Source: Nocardioides sambongensis
GTDB lineage: Bacteria > Actinomycetota > Actinomycetes > Propionibacteriales > Nocardioidaceae
Assembly (NCBI RefSeq): GCF_006494815.1
Contig: NZ_CP041091.1
Span: 4,230,501 to 4,294,500 of the forward strand
DNA length: 64,000 nt
Direction: 5' to 3'
The notes beneath the pieces were generated by a model, which had not been told where the DNA came from, did no database searches, and was given only the letters and a program-made list of their open reading frames with translations. The position numbers were made by a program, and so were the translations under genes. Shown here in pieces: positions 35,788 to 44,047 of this stretch (position 1 is its first letter; each line of letters opens with the position of its first letter).

Positions 35788-36060
35788 GTGAATGAGACGC
35801 AGATCATCCAGGTCCACTACTGGGCCGCGGCGCGCGCAGCCGCCGGGACGGCAGCCGAGGAGGTCGCCGTCGACGGTCCGATCACCCTCGCCGACCTGCG
35901 CAGACTCCTCGTGGAGCGGCACGACGCGGGGCTCGCCGACGTGCTCGCGGTCTGCTCGGTGCTGCTCGGTGACCGCCCCGTCCGCTCCCTGGACCCCGGG
36001 GAGGTCGAGGTGCCGCCGGGCGCCACGGTGGAGTTCCTCCCGCCGTTCGCCGGTGGCTGA
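35788..36060 (+). CDS. MoaD/ThiS-family sulfur-carrier protein
   Basis: A 90-residue ubiquitin-fold protein ending in FLPPFAGG. The C-terminal Gly-Gly is the site of adenylation and thiocarboxylation. [18 protein letters not shown] near the start is typical of MoaD-type proteins. It could deliver sulfur for molybdopterin or another pathway; no molybdenum cofactor genes are adjacent. GTG 35788 is used, with GGGGAGGGA upstream. It is divergent from glnR. Confidence 0.82.
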   Translation: MNETQIIQVHYWAAARAAAGTAAEEVAVDGPITLADLRRLLVERHDAGLADVLAVCSVLLGDRPVRSLDPGEVEVPPGATVEFLPPFAGG

Positions 36061-36143
36061 GCGGCCGGCGCCGGACTGGACAGCTGTCCACGAAATCACC
36101 CGGGTAGGTGGTCGCGGTCACGGTGCGCCGTAGGCTGCCGCGG

Positions 36144-37121
36144 GTGAAGCGCGCATTTATCACGGGGATCACCGGCCAGGACGGCTCGTACCTGGCCGAG
36201 CTCCTCCTCGGCAAGGGGTACGACGTCCACGGGCTGGTCCGCCGTTCCTCCATGCTCAACCGGGGCCGGATCGACCACCTCAAGGACGACCCGAACCTGA
36301 CCCTGCACTACGGCGACCTGACCGACGGGGTCAGCCTGGTCAACCTGGTGCGGCTGATCGAGCCCGAGGAGGTCTACAACCTCGGCGCGCAGAGCCACGT
36401 CAAGATCTCGTTCGAGATGCCCGACCACACCGCGTCCACCAACGCGATCGGCACGCTGCGCCTGCTCGAGGCAATCCGGGCGGCCGGGCTCGACTGCCGC
36501 TTCTACCAGGCGTCGACCTCGGAGATGTTCGGGCTGACCCCGCCGCCGCAGAGCGAGACGTCGGTCTTCCACCCGCGCTCGCCCTACGGCGCGTCGAAGC
36601 TGCAGGCGCACTGGGTGACGGTGAACTACCGCGAGGCCTACGACCTGTACGCGGTCTCCGGGATCCTCTTCAACCACGAGTCGCCGCGCCGTGGTGAGAA
36701 CTTCGTGACCCGCAAGATCACCAAGGCGGTCGCCGCGATCGAGGCCGGCATCACCGACCACGTCGAGCTCGGCAACCTCGAGGCGGTGCGGGACTGGGGC
36801 TATGCCCCGGAGTACGTCGAGGGCATGTGGCGGATGCTGCAGGCCGACGAGCCCGACGACTACGTGCTGGCCACCGGCGAGGGGCACACGGTCCGCGACT
36901 TCCTGGACGCGGCGTTCTCGCACGCCGGGCTGCACTGGGAGGACCACGTCAAGCACAACGACGCGTTCGAGCGGCCGTCCGAGGTGGACGCGCTGATCGG
37001 CGACGCGTCGAAGGCGCGGGCCGCGCTCGGCTGGCAGGCGCGGACCACGGCGCCGGACCTGGCGCGGCTGATGGTCGACGCCGACCGCGAGGACCTGGAC
37101 CGTCTGCTGCACGGCCGCTGA
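36144..37121 (+). CDS. gmd: GDP-mannose 4,6-dehydratase
   Basis: A 325-residue extended short-chain dehydrogenase. The NADP-binding motif [15 protein letters not shown] is at the start. The catalytic ST appears in QASTSEMFG, and YGASKLQAH gives the Tyr and Lys; [16 protein letters not shown] binds the GDP-sugar. It makes GDP-4-keto-6-deoxymannose, the precursor of GDP-fucose, rhamnose and related sugars. GTG 36144 matches the family N-terminus. No epimerase or reductase partner is next to it. manA and ugd later in the window also serve sugar-nucleotide supply. Confidence 0.93.
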   Translation: MKRAFITGITGQDGSYLAELLLGKGYDVHGLVRRSSMLNRGRIDHLKDDPNLTLHYGDLTDGVSLVNLVRLIEPEEVYNLGAQSHVKISFEMPDHTASTNAIGTLRLLEAIRAAGLDCRFYQASTSEMFGLTPPPQSETSVFHPRSPYGASKLQAHWVTVNYREAYDLYAVSGILFNHESPRRGENFVTRKITKAVAAIEAGITDHVELGNLEAVRDWGYAPEYVEGMWRMLQADEPDDYVLATGEGHTVRDFLDAAFSHAGLHWEDHVKHNDAFERPSEVDALIGDASKARAALGWQARTTAPDLARLMVDADREDLDRLLHGR

Positions 37122-37232
37122 CGGGGGGGATTTCTTGAGCCGTCAGGCGGGCCATCTTGCATCGTGGACTCGCGTCTCATGATCTGGAATCTGGATGTGG
37201 AGATCCGGACGGGCACCCCTACTGTTGTCCGC

Positions 37233-37310
37233 ATGTCGACGACCATGCTGACCAAGCGCCGCGCAGTGGACAACTGCCGCGTCAGCTCGGCGCTGTGTCG
37301 CATGCGCTGA
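37233..37310 (+). CDS. Cys-containing leader peptide upstream of the rhodanese operon
   Basis: A 25-residue open frame whose core LTKRRAVDNCRVSSALCR resembles actinobacterial leader peptides placed before sulfur genes. It has two Cys codons. TACTGT sits about 10 nt before the ATG, so the message may be leaderless. In mycobacteria a similar Cys-rich leader attenuates cysA2 expression in response to cysteine. A perfect hairpin lies 144 nt downstream, then the rhodanese gene. Function here is inferred from sequence and position. Confidence 0.75.
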   Translation: MSTTMLTKRRAVDNCRVSSALCRMR

Positions 37311-37453
37311 GCGGGGTCCGCACCCTGGCGGCGATCCCTCCCGGATCGCATCGCCTCGACTGACTCCCAGCGCTCCCCGGTACGACGATCAGCCGTCCGG
37401 TCCGCGCACACGACCGCCCCGCGTCGTACCCAGGAGTCCGTCACCGCCGGCAG

Positions 37454-37476
37454 CCGCCGGTGTCCCACACCGGCGG
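37454..37476 (+). promoter_or_regulatory. Attenuator-like hairpin before the rhodanese gene
   Basis: CCGCCGGTGT (37454-37463) pairs perfectly with ACACCGGCGG (37467-37476) around CCC. It lies between the leader peptide stop and the rhodanese ribosome site. No U tract follows, so Rho-dependent or translational control is more likely than intrinsic termination. Confidence 0.5.
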
Positions 37477-37529
37477 GCCTGCCGCCCGGCAAAGCCGTCA
37501 GATCCGTGAACCGATCGCAAAGGAACGCA

Positions 37530-38378
37530 ATGAGCCGCGAGAACTCCCTCGTCTCCGCCCAGTGGGTGGAGGACAACCTGGACAACGACAAGGTCGTGCT
37601 GGTGGAGGTGGACGAGGACACCACCGCCTACGACAAGGGCCACATCCGGGGCGCCATCAAGCTGGACTGGACCACCGACCTGCAGGACCAGGTCCGCCGC
37701 GACTTCGTCAACAAGGCCCAGTTCGAGGCGCTGCTCTCCGAGCGCGGCGTCGCCAACGACGACACCGTCGTCCTCTACGGCGGCAACAACAACTGGTTCG
37801 CGGCCTACGCCTACTGGTACTTCAAGCTCTACGGCCACCAGGACGTCAAGCTGCTCGACGGCGGCCGCAAGAAGTGGGAGCTCGACTCCCGCGAGCTGAC
37901 CGACGAGGCCACCCAGCGCGCCACCACCTCCTACACCGCCACTGAGCAGGACGGCTCGATCCGCGCGTTCCGCGACGAGGTCGTCGCCGCGATCGGCACC
38001 CAGAACCTGGTCGACGTGCGCAGCCCCGACGAGTACGCAGGCCGCCTGCTCGCCCCGGCCCACCTCCCGCAGGAGCAGGCCCAGCGCGCCGGCCACATCC
38101 CGACCGCGGCCAGCGTGCCGTGGTCCAAGGCGGCCAACGACGACGGCACCTTCAAGTCCGACGACGAGCTGAAGCAGATCTACACCGATGCCGGCGTCGA
38201 CTGGAGCAAGGACACCATCGCCTACTGCCGCATCGGCGAGCGCTCCTCGCACACCTGGTTCGTGCTCAAGGAGCTGCTGGGCCAGGAGAACGTCAAGAAC
38301 TACGACGGCTCCTGGACCGAGTACGGCTCGCTGGTCGGCGTCCCGGTCGTCCTCGGCGACGAGCCCGGGGAGGCCTGA
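37530..38378 (+). CDS. cysA: Thiosulfate sulfurtransferase (rhodanese)
   Basis: 282 residues with two rhodanese domains. The active loop is CRIGERSSHTWFVL near residue 233, where Cys carries the persulfide. The N-terminal inactive domain holds DTVVLYGGNNNWFAAYAYWY. It matches mycobacterial CysA2/SseA-type enzymes, which move sulfane sulfur from thiosulfate or 3-mercaptopyruvate. ATG 37530 has AAAGGAACG upstream. It is first in an operon with a DUF1416 gene 2 nt later, a thioredoxin and a DUF4395 protein, under a Cys-containing leader. Confidence 0.92.
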   Translation: MSRENSLVSAQWVEDNLDNDKVVLVEVDEDTTAYDKGHIRGAIKLDWTTDLQDQVRRDFVNKAQFEALLSERGVANDDTVVLYGGNNNWFAAYAYWYFKLYGHQDVKLLDGGRKKWELDSRELTDEATQRATTSYTATEQDGSIRAFRDEVVAAIGTQNLVDVRSPDEYAGRLLAPAHLPQEQAQRAGHIPTAASVPWSKAANDDGTFKSDDELKQIYTDAGVDWSKDTIAYCRIGERSSHTWFVLKELLGQENVKNYDGSWTEYGSLVGVPVVLGDEPGEA

Positions 38379-38380
38379 GC

Positions 38381-38677
38381 ATGTGCGGAGCCACTGAGGG
38401 CGGTCTGTCGCTCGACGGCATCGACGTCAAGAAGGAGGCCGTGATCCAGGGCCAGGTCGTGCGTGGCGAGGAGCCCGTGGCGGGCGCCTACGTGCGGCTG
38501 CTGGACCGCTCCGGCGAGTTCACCGCCGAGGTCCCGACCTCGGCCACCGGCCACTTCCGGTTCTTCGCCGGCGACGGCCAGTGGACCCTGCGCACCCTGG
38601 CGCCCAAGGCCGACCCGGTCGACCGGGTGGTCCAGGCACAGGTCGGCTCGGTCGCCGAGGTGACCGTCGCCATCTGA
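38381..38677 (+). CDS. DUF1416 protein, SseC-like
   Basis: A 98-residue protein beginning MCGATEGGLSLDGIDVKKEAVIQ, characteristic of DUF1416/SseC. The rest is a beta-sandwich like a carboxypeptidase regulatory domain (GAYVRLLDRSGEFTAEV). It is encoded 2 nt after the rhodanese, as in mycobacterial cysA2-sseC2. The conserved N-terminal Cys may accept sulfur from the rhodanese. The biochemical role is not established. Confidence 0.9.
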   Translation: MCGATEGGLSLDGIDVKKEAVIQGQVVRGEEPVAGAYVRLLDRSGEFTAEVPTSATGHFRFFAGDGQWTLRTLAPKADPVDRVVQAQVGSVAEVTVAI

Positions 38678-38740
38678 GTGACGTGGATCGACGGCGGGTC
38701 CCGGAATCCGGGGCCCGCCGTCGGCGTTGAGAGAGGCGTC

Positions 38741-39193
38741 ATGACCGGAATCGTCGTACTCATCCTGGCCGTCGCGCTCGCCCTGGGCTTCGGGCTGTAC
38801 CGCCGCACCCGCGACGGCGCCTTCGACCCTGCGGACCAGGGGCGAGGCGCCCCGGAGCCGGACCCCGAAGCGCCGGGCACCGACCCCACTTGGACCGCGA
38901 TCGCGGCTGCGCACCCGGACGCGGAGCTGGGGGGCCGGGCCACGCTGGTCCAGTTCTCCTCGGCGTTCTGCGCGCCGTGCCGGGCCACCCGGGTGGTGCT
39001 CGGCGACATCGCCCGGCGCGAGGCCGGCGTCGCCCACCTCGAGGTCGACGCCGAGCAGCACCTCGAGCTGGTGCGCACCCTCGACGTACGACGCACGCCG
39101 ACCACCCTGATCCTCGACGCGGCCGGCCGCGAGCTCGGCCGTGCGGCCGGCGCCCCGCGCAGGGACCAGGTCCTCGCCGCGCTGCCCGCCTGA
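38741..39193 (+). CDS. Membrane-anchored thioredoxin-family protein
   Basis: 150 residues from ATG 38741. An N-terminal membrane helix (MTGIVVLILAVALALGFGLY) is followed by a thioredoxin fold with active site SAFCAPCRATRVVL. The cis-Pro segment is VRRTPTTLIL. The topology suggests a domain facing out or a membrane-bound reductant. Mycobacterial cysA2 also has a thioredoxin (ThiX) nearby. It probably supplies electrons for sulfur transfer in the operon. Confidence 0.86.
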   Translation: MTGIVVLILAVALALGFGLYRRTRDGAFDPADQGRGAPEPDPEAPGTDPTWTAIAAAHPDAELGGRATLVQFSSAFCAPCRATRVVLGDIARREAGVAHLEVDAEQHLELVRTLDVRRTPTTLILDAAGRELGRAAGAPRRDQVLAALPA

Positions 39194-39221
39194 CCCACCG
39201 CTCCCAGCCGAAGGAACCGCC

Positions 39222-39653
39222 GTGACCGGCATCGACCCCCGCGGACCGCGCTTCACCGCGTCCGTGACCCTCGTGATCCTGGCCGCCGCGCTGGTCAGTC
39301 CCAGCGCCACCGTCTCCGCGGTGCTGATGGCCGTGCAGGCGGCCTTCTTCGCCGTCGGCGTGGTCGCCGGCGTCCAGCACACCCCGACCGGCATCGTGTT
39401 CCGGACCCTGATCCGGCCGCGGCTCAGCCCGCCGGACCAGCTCGAGGACCCGCGGCCGCCCCGGTTCGCCCAGGCCGTCGGCCTGCTCTTCGCCGCGGTC
39501 AGCCTCCTCGGCTACGCCGGCGGTGCGCTCCTGCTCGGTCAGATCGCCGCCGGCCTCGCCTTCGTCGCGGCCTTCCTCAATGCCGTCTTCGGCCTCTGCC
39601 TCGGCTGCGAGCTGTACCTGCGCGGCCTCCGCCTGACCCATCGCACCGCCTGA
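39222..39653 (+). CDS. DUF4395 membrane protein
   Basis: A 143-residue membrane protein with four predicted helices and the conserved end FGLCLGCELYLRG, which holds a CxxC pair. The motif suggests redox or sulfur chemistry in the membrane. GTG 39222 follows AAGGAACCGCC. It is 28 nt after the thioredoxin gene. DUF4395 proteins often occur beside thioredoxins and rhodaneses, so it probably completes the sulfur-transfer module. Confidence 0.85.
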   Translation: MTGIDPRGPRFTASVTLVILAAALVSPSATVSAVLMAVQAAFFAVGVVAGVQHTPTGIVFRTLIRPRLSPPDQLEDPRPPRFAQAVGLLFAAVSLLGYAGGALLLGQIAAGLAFVAAFLNAVFGLCLGCELYLRGLRLTHRTA

Positions 39654-39710
39654 GGCGACCCCTCGGGTGCGCGTTTGCGACCGGTCGGCGGGAGGACGTT
39701 GAATGGCCCG

Positions 39711-40421
39711 GTGCCCCCGACCGACGTCTCGACCGAGCCCGACCCCGCCGCCGGGCCTCCCGCGGGTCCGGTACGACGCCGCCGGCCGCTCTTCTACCTC
39801 GGCATCGCGCTGATCCTGGTCGGCCTGGCGATCCTGGGCTGGCTCGGCTGGCAGCTGTGGGGGACCAACTGGCAGTCCGAGCGCCGGCACGCCGAGGTGA
39901 CCGAGGCAGTGGAGAAGGCGTGGACCGGGGGTGAGGACCGGGCCAGCACGGAGTTCGGCGAGGCCACCGCGATCGTGCGGATCCCGCGGTTCGGCGAGGA
40001 CTACGCGGTGCCGGTGCTGGAGGGCTCCAGCGACGAGGTGCTCGCGGCCGGGATCGGTCACATGGAGGGCAGCGCGGACGCCGGTGCGAAGGGGAACTAC
40101 GCGCTCGCCGCGCACCGGGTCACCCACGGCCAGCCGTTCTCGGAGTTCCCCGAGCTCGAGGACGGCGACCTGGTCGAGGTGCAGACGCGCACCGCGACGT
40201 ACACCTATGAGCTCGACAACGGCGGCACCGACCTGATCCTGCCGTTCACCTCGACGTGGGTCCTCGACGAGCAGCCGGTGAACCCGGACGGCGGTGTGCA
40301 GCCGCCCGAGGGAGTGGGCAAGCGGTTGATCACGCTGGTGACCTGCTCGGAGATCTTCCACACCGACGACCGCAGCATCGTCTTCGGCCACCTGGTCAGC
40401 GTGGAGAAGACCGACCGCTGA
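39711..40421 (+). CDS. Class E sortase
   Basis: A 236-residue sortase. A Pro-rich cytoplasmic start precedes one membrane helix (LFYLGIALILVGLAILGWLGW). The catalytic domain follows, with His in LAAHRVTHG near residue 135, Cys in LITLVTCSEIFH near 211 and Arg in TDDRSIVFG near 220. Class E sortases attach LAxTG-type proteins to the wall or build pili in actinobacteria. No substrate with a sorting signal is seen nearby. The start is uncertain: GTG 39711 is used; TTG 39699 lies close to a GGAGG site. Confidence 0.88.
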   Translation: MPPTDVSTEPDPAAGPPAGPVRRRRPLFYLGIALILVGLAILGWLGWQLWGTNWQSERRHAEVTEAVEKAWTGGEDRASTEFGEATAIVRIPRFGEDYAVPVLEGSSDEVLAAGIGHMEGSADAGAKGNYALAAHRVTHGQPFSEFPELEDGDLVEVQTRTATYTYELDNGGTDLILPFTSTWVLDEQPVNPDGGVQPPEGVGKRLITLVTCSEIFHTDDRSIVFGHLVSVEKTDR

Positions 40422-40435
40422 GGAACTTGTCGGCC

Positions 40436-40483
40436 GAAACCCGCACGACACGCCGTGGCGCCCCGGCGTGTCGTGCGGGTTTC
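40436..40483. terminator. Convergent terminator with a 19-bp stem
   Basis: The arms 40436-40454 (starting GAAACCCGCACG) and 40465-40483 (ending GTGCGGGTTTC) are perfectly complementary. They lie between the sortase stop and the convergent dtd stop, so the hairpin probably serves both genes. Confidence 0.85.
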
Positions 40484-40512
40484 CCCGGTCAGCCGGTGAA
40501 ACCCGCACCCCC

Positions 40513-40941
40513 TCACGGCGTCTCCAGCCACACCGTGAACGGCCCGTCGTTGACCGAGGCCACCTGCATGTCGGCGCCGAAGACGCCCCGCGCCACGGGC
40601 GTGCCCAGCGCGTCGAGCCGCTCGCAGACCGCGTCGTACAGCGGCTCGCTGACGGGTGCGGGGGCGGCGGCGACCCAGGTGGGGCGGCGGCCCTTGCGGG
40701 CGTCGCCGTAGAGGGTGAACTGGGAGATCACGAGCGCACCGTCGCCGGTCTCCGACAGCGACTCCTCGTCGGGGAGGATGCGCAGGGTGTGCAGCTTGCG
40801 GGCCATCCAGGTGACCTGCTCGTCCCCGTCGCCGTGGGTGATGCCCAGGTAGACCAGCAGGCCGGGGGAGGTGAGCTCGCCGACGACCTCCCCGTCGACG
40901 GTGACGGACGCCGACCGGACCCTCTGCACCACTGCTCGCAC
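40513..40941 (-). CDS. dtd: D-aminoacyl-tRNA deacylase
   Basis: A 142-residue DTD. It starts VRAVVQRVRSASVTVDGE and contains the active-site motif SQFTLYGDARKGRRP. The C-terminal NDGPFTVWLETP carries the cross-subunit Gly-cisPro pair that selects D-residues. It removes D-amino acids mischarged onto tRNA and forms a homodimer. GTG 40941 is the only start fitting the family. It is divergent from the BKACE gene with 43 nt between. Confidence 0.95.
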   Translation of the reverse strand: MRAVVQRVRSASVTVDGEVVGELTSPGLLVYLGITHGDGDEQVTWMARKLHTLRILPDEESLSETGDGALVISQFTLYGDARKGRRPTWVAAAPAPVSEPLYDAVCERLDALGTPVARGVFGADMQVASVNDGPFTVWLETP

Positions 40942-40984
40942 GACCTCATGCTGGCATGCGGACACGGCGTGCCAGGATGCCCGC

Positions 40985-41830
40985 GTGACGTCTGTGACCC
41001 AGGACACGCTGCTCATCACGGTCGCCCCGACCGGGGCCGAGACCGCGAAGTCCGACTGCCCGCACCTGCCCACCACGCTGCCCGAGCTGGTCGCCACCGC
41101 CCAGGAGTGCCAGGACGCCGGCGCGGCGATGATCCACGTCCACATCCGCGACGACGAGCACCGGCCCACCCTCGAGCCGCAGCGCTTGCACGACACGGTC
41201 CAGGCGCTGCGGGAGGCGACCGACCTGGTGGTGCAGCTCTCCACTGGTGGCTCGGTGCACGACCCGTTGGAGGACCGGTTGAAGGTGCTCGACGCGGCCC
41301 CGGACTCGTGCAGCCTGACCATGGGCACCACCAACTTCGGCGACGACGTGTTCAGCAACCCGTGGCCGTTCGTCTGCGACCTCTACCAGCTCAGCCAGGA
41401 GCGCGGGGTGGTGCCGGAGTTCGAGTTGTTCGACCTGGGTCACGTCGCCGCCCTGCGACGGCTGATCGACCGCTACGGCCTCCCGTACGGCGGCCGCGTG
41501 CACTGCGATCTCGTGATGGGCGTCCCCGGCGGGATGCCGGGCACCGCCGACGCCCTGGTCGCGGCCGTCGCGGCGCTGCCCGAGGAGACCACCAGCTGGG
41601 GCGCCACCGGCATCGGCCGGACCACGCTCGCCGTCGGCCTCGCGGCGCTCTCCAAGGGCGGTCACCTGCGGGTCGGCATGGAGGACGTGCTCACCCTGGC
41701 CCGCGGGGTGCCGGTGACCAGCAACAGTCAGCTGGTCGAGCGGGCGGTGGAGATGGGTGCGCTGGCGCAGCGCCGCCCGATGACTCCGGCCGAAGCCCGG
41801 GAGCTGCTGAACGTCCGCTCGACCGGGTGA
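40985..41830 (+). CDS. BKACE-family beta-keto acid cleavage enzyme
   Basis: A 281-residue TIM-barrel protein of the BKACE (DUF849) family. Zinc ligands are expected at AAMIHVHIRD and FDLGHVAALR. LSTGGSVHDP, LTMGTTNFGD and MEDVLTL match the usual active-site strands. The family condenses a beta-keto acid with acetyl-CoA to give acetoacetate and a CoA ester; lysine fermentation uses one member. The substrate here is unknown. GTG 40985 is used. Confidence 0.88.
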   Translation: MTSVTQDTLLITVAPTGAETAKSDCPHLPTTLPELVATAQECQDAGAAMIHVHIRDDEHRPTLEPQRLHDTVQALREATDLVVQLSTGGSVHDPLEDRLKVLDAAPDSCSLTMGTTNFGDDVFSNPWPFVCDLYQLSQERGVVPEFELFDLGHVAALRRLIDRYGLPYGGRVHCDLVMGVPGGMPGTADALVAAVAALPEETTSWGATGIGRTTLAVGLAALSKGGHLRVGMEDVLTLARGVPVTSNSQLVERAVEMGALAQRRPMTPAEARELLNVRSTG

Positions 41831-41846
41831 GACCCGGGGCGCGGCC

Positions 41847-42416
41847 TCACCCGCGCCGCAGCACCGGCGAGTACCACTCGCGATAGCCCTTGCCGCCTTC
41901 GCGCAACGCCTCGTCGTTGGTGTTGTGGTCCTGGGTGAAGGTCACCACCCGCAACGAGAACCGCAGCTTCCGCGGGTCGTCGAGGCAGTTGTTCGGGACG
42001 CTGATCCAGCCCCGGTCCTCCTGCTTGAGCAGCTCGGCGCGCAGCCCGGGGCAGAAGACGTTGTTCCACCCGTTCTTCCAGTGGTCGAGCTGCAGGTGCG
42101 GGTGCTTGCCCTGGTAGGAGAGCGACGCGTGCCAGCGGCCGGTGTCGCCCTTGAGCCCCATCGCCAGGATCGCGTTGCGCTGGACGCCCTGGCGCAGGTC
42201 GATCTCGACCAGGAAGCGCTTCGGGCGGAAGGCGGCGTTGACGTCGGTGATGTCACCGCGCTCCTGGGCTGGCTCGTAGTACTCGACCGGCGGGTCGCCG
42301 TACTCGACGACGAAGACGTCGCCGGCGGTGTCGGTGTGGCTCCAGGTCTCGGCGTGCGCGGCTGGCGCGAGGGCGAGCAGGAGCAGGGTGGCGAGGGAGG
42401 TGATGAGGGGTCGCAT
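41847..42416 (-). CDS. Secreted protein of unknown function
   Basis: 189 residues with a clear signal peptide (RPLITSLATLLLLALAPAAHAE, cleavage likely after AHA). The mature part has beta character, with DTAGDVFVVEYGD and GRWHASLSYQGKHPHLQLDHW. Two Cys (VFCPGL and NNCLDD) could form a disulfide. No named domain is recognised. Similar exported proteins in actinobacteria are annotated only as hypothetical. ATG 42416 is used. It is convergent with the BKACE gene (16 nt). Confidence 0.72.
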   Translation of the reverse strand: MRPLITSLATLLLLALAPAAHAETWSHTDTAGDVFVVEYGDPPVEYYEPAQERGDITDVNAAFRPKRFLVEIDLRQGVQRNAILAMGLKGDTGRWHASLSYQGKHPHLQLDHWKNGWNNVFCPGLRAELLKQEDRGWISVPNNCLDDPRKLRFSLRVVTFTQDHNTNDEALREGGKGYREWYSPVLRRG

Positions 42417-42543
42417 ACAGCGAGGAGCAGGACGGACGGCCCCCTGATACGGGCCTTCGGCACCCGATTCCGGATTCCCCCTGCGGCCGGCCCACCCCGG
42501 GGGTACGGTCACGCGACCGTCATCAGTCCCCGGAGGTCGAGCC

Positions 42544-43065
42544 ATGCGTGTTCCGCTGATCGGCCTCGGGGTCGCGACGCTGCTCGTCGGTCTCGTCGTC
42601 GTGCTCACCGCGACCGCCTCCCTCGGCCGGCTGCGCGAGGACCTGAGGGCCGAGCGGGAGCTCACCAGCATGGAGGCGTGGAACAACGGCACGGAGAACT
42701 TCGTCCGCCACCAGAACGGACTCGACCCGTTGGAGAGCGAGTACGACCCTGGCGCGATCGAGGAGCGGATCACCGCGACCGAGCAGCGCCGCAACATCGG
42801 TTGGGGCGTGGCCGGCATCGGCGCGGTCCTGGCCGTCGTCGGCGTGATCACGCCCCGCACCCAGCGGGTGGAGGTGCTGCCCGCACCCGACGCCCGCCCG
42901 CCCGGACCGCGCTCAGAACCGCCGCCAGGTCAGTCCTCCCGCACCGTCGCTCCGGCGACCGGCATCGAGGCCCGGTTCCGCCTCCTCGCCCACCTGCGGG
43001 ACACCGGCGCCATAACCGAGGCGGAGTACGACGAACGCCGACGCGCGATCCTGGACGAGGTCTGA
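42544..43065 (+). CDS. Membrane protein with C-terminal SHOCT domain
   Basis: 173 residues with two membrane helices (VPLIGLGVATLLVGLVVVLT and IGWGVAGIGAVLAVVGVIT), a polar coiled loop between them, and a Pro-rich linker. The end RFRLLAHLRDTGAITEAEYD is a SHOCT motif, a short oligomerisation domain. The function is unknown. It has its own ATG with GGAGGTCGAGCC upstream. Three 14-nt repeats follow it. Confidence 0.75.
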   Translation: MRVPLIGLGVATLLVGLVVVLTATASLGRLREDLRAERELTSMEAWNNGTENFVRHQNGLDPLESEYDPGAIEERITATEQRRNIGWGVAGIGAVLAVVGVITPRTQRVEVLPAPDARPPGPRSEPPPGQSSRTVAPATGIEARFRLLAHLRDTGAITEAEYDERRRAILDEV

Positions 43066-43092
43066 GGGCCGCCTCCGGCCCAGCGTCTCCGG

Positions 43093-43134
43093 CCCTGAGT
43101 CTCAGGCTCTGAGTCTCAGGCTCTGAGTCTCGGG
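43093..43134. repeat. Three 14-nt direct repeats in a convergent gap
   Basis: CCCTGAGTCTCAGG (43093-43106), CTCTGAGTCTCAGG (43107-43120) and CTCTGAGTCTCGGG (43121-43134) lie between the SHOCT gene stop and the DsrE gene stop. Each unit carries TGA; as 14 is not a multiple of three, the TGAs fall in all three frames. Each unit is also nearly self-complementary (CTGAGtCTCAG). Confidence 0.9.
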
Positions 43135-43141
43135 TCCGACG

Positions 43142-43504
43142 TCAGTAGACGATCGCTTGCACGCCGTCCTGCAGGACCTCCTCGACGAAGCCGGCGGCCC
43201 CGGCGATCCGGGCGCCGTCGACCAGGTCGTCCTCGGTCAGCGACCGCCGGGCCGCGCACTGCCCGCAGACGGTGACCGACCCCAGCTCGAGGACGGTGGC
43301 GAGCAGCTTGGGCAGCGGGGTGGCCTTCGGGAGGTCGAGCTCGTCGGCCCGTCCGGGCACCGCCATCCAGGCGGCGTCGCCGGTCAGCCACAACGAGACC
43401 GGCACTCCGGACGCGGCGGCGGTGGCGGCGACGGTGAAACCCTGGTTGAGGCGCTCCGGTGCTTCGGTGCCGCAGGTGACCTTGATGACGAGCTGGCGGG
43501 CCAT
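43142..43504 (-). CDS. DsrE/DsrF-like protein
   Basis: A 120-residue DsrE-fold protein. The start ARQLVIKVTCGTEAPERLNQGF and the VPVSLWLTGDAAWMAVPGRA segment are typical. A conserved Cys lies in VTVCGQCAARRSL, the position that can carry sulfur in DsrE/TusD proteins. The role may be sulfur relay or nucleotide binding; the family is diverse. It stands alone and is divergent from the nitrobindin-like gene. Confidence 0.82.
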   Translation of the reverse strand: MARQLVIKVTCGTEAPERLNQGFTVAATAAASGVPVSLWLTGDAAWMAVPGRADELDLPKATPLPKLLATVLELGSVTVCGQCAARRSLTEDDLVDGARIAGAAGFVEEVLQDGVQAIVY

Positions 43505-43552
43505 GGCCGCAGCCTAGGGTCAGCCCCCGACCTGCACCTAGACTGACTGATC

Positions 43553-44047
43553 GTGGCTTTCGAACTTCCCGACAACCTGCACCCCGACTGCGGCCCGATC
43601 GCGTGGATGCTCGGCACCTGGCGCGGCAACGGCCACGGCGACTACCCGACGATCGAGAAGTTCACCTACGGCGAAGAGCTGATCTTCACCCACGACGGCC
43701 GCCCGTTCTTCCACTACTTCTCGCGCGCCTGGATCACCGACGAGCAGGGCCAGAAGGTGCGCGAGGCGCACTTGGAGACCGGTTTCCTGCGGGCGGTCGG
43801 CGACGGCAGGCTCGAGCTGGTGCTCAACCACAACACCGGTCAGTCGGAGATCTGGTACGGGATGGCCGAGGGCGGCAAGGTCGAGCTGCAGACCGCCGGG
43901 GTGAGCTTCACCGAGACCGCCAAGGAGGTCACCTCCGGACACCGGATGTACGGCAACGTGGAGGGGGACCTGCTCTACGCCTACGACATGGAGGCCCAGG
44001 GCGAGGAGCTGCAGCCCCACCGCTGGGCCCGGTTGAAGCGTGCCTGA
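43553..44047 (+). CDS. Nitrobindin-like heme-binding beta-barrel protein
   Basis: A 164-residue beta-barrel of the THAP4/nitrobindin family. It has the motif MLGTWRGNGHGDYPTIEKF near the start and a His near the C-terminus (QPHRWARLKRA) that should ligate heme iron. Actinobacterial members bind ferric heme and isomerise peroxynitrite. GTG 43553 is used. The next gene, Nur-like, starts inside its 3' end (44040), so they are cotranscribed. Confidence 0.85.
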   Translation: MAFELPDNLHPDCGPIAWMLGTWRGNGHGDYPTIEKFTYGEELIFTHDGRPFFHYFSRAWITDEQGQKVREAHLETGFLRAVGDGRLELVLNHNTGQSEIWYGMAEGGKVELQTAGVSFTETAKEVTSGHRMYGNVEGDLLYAYDMEAQGEELQPHRWARLKRA

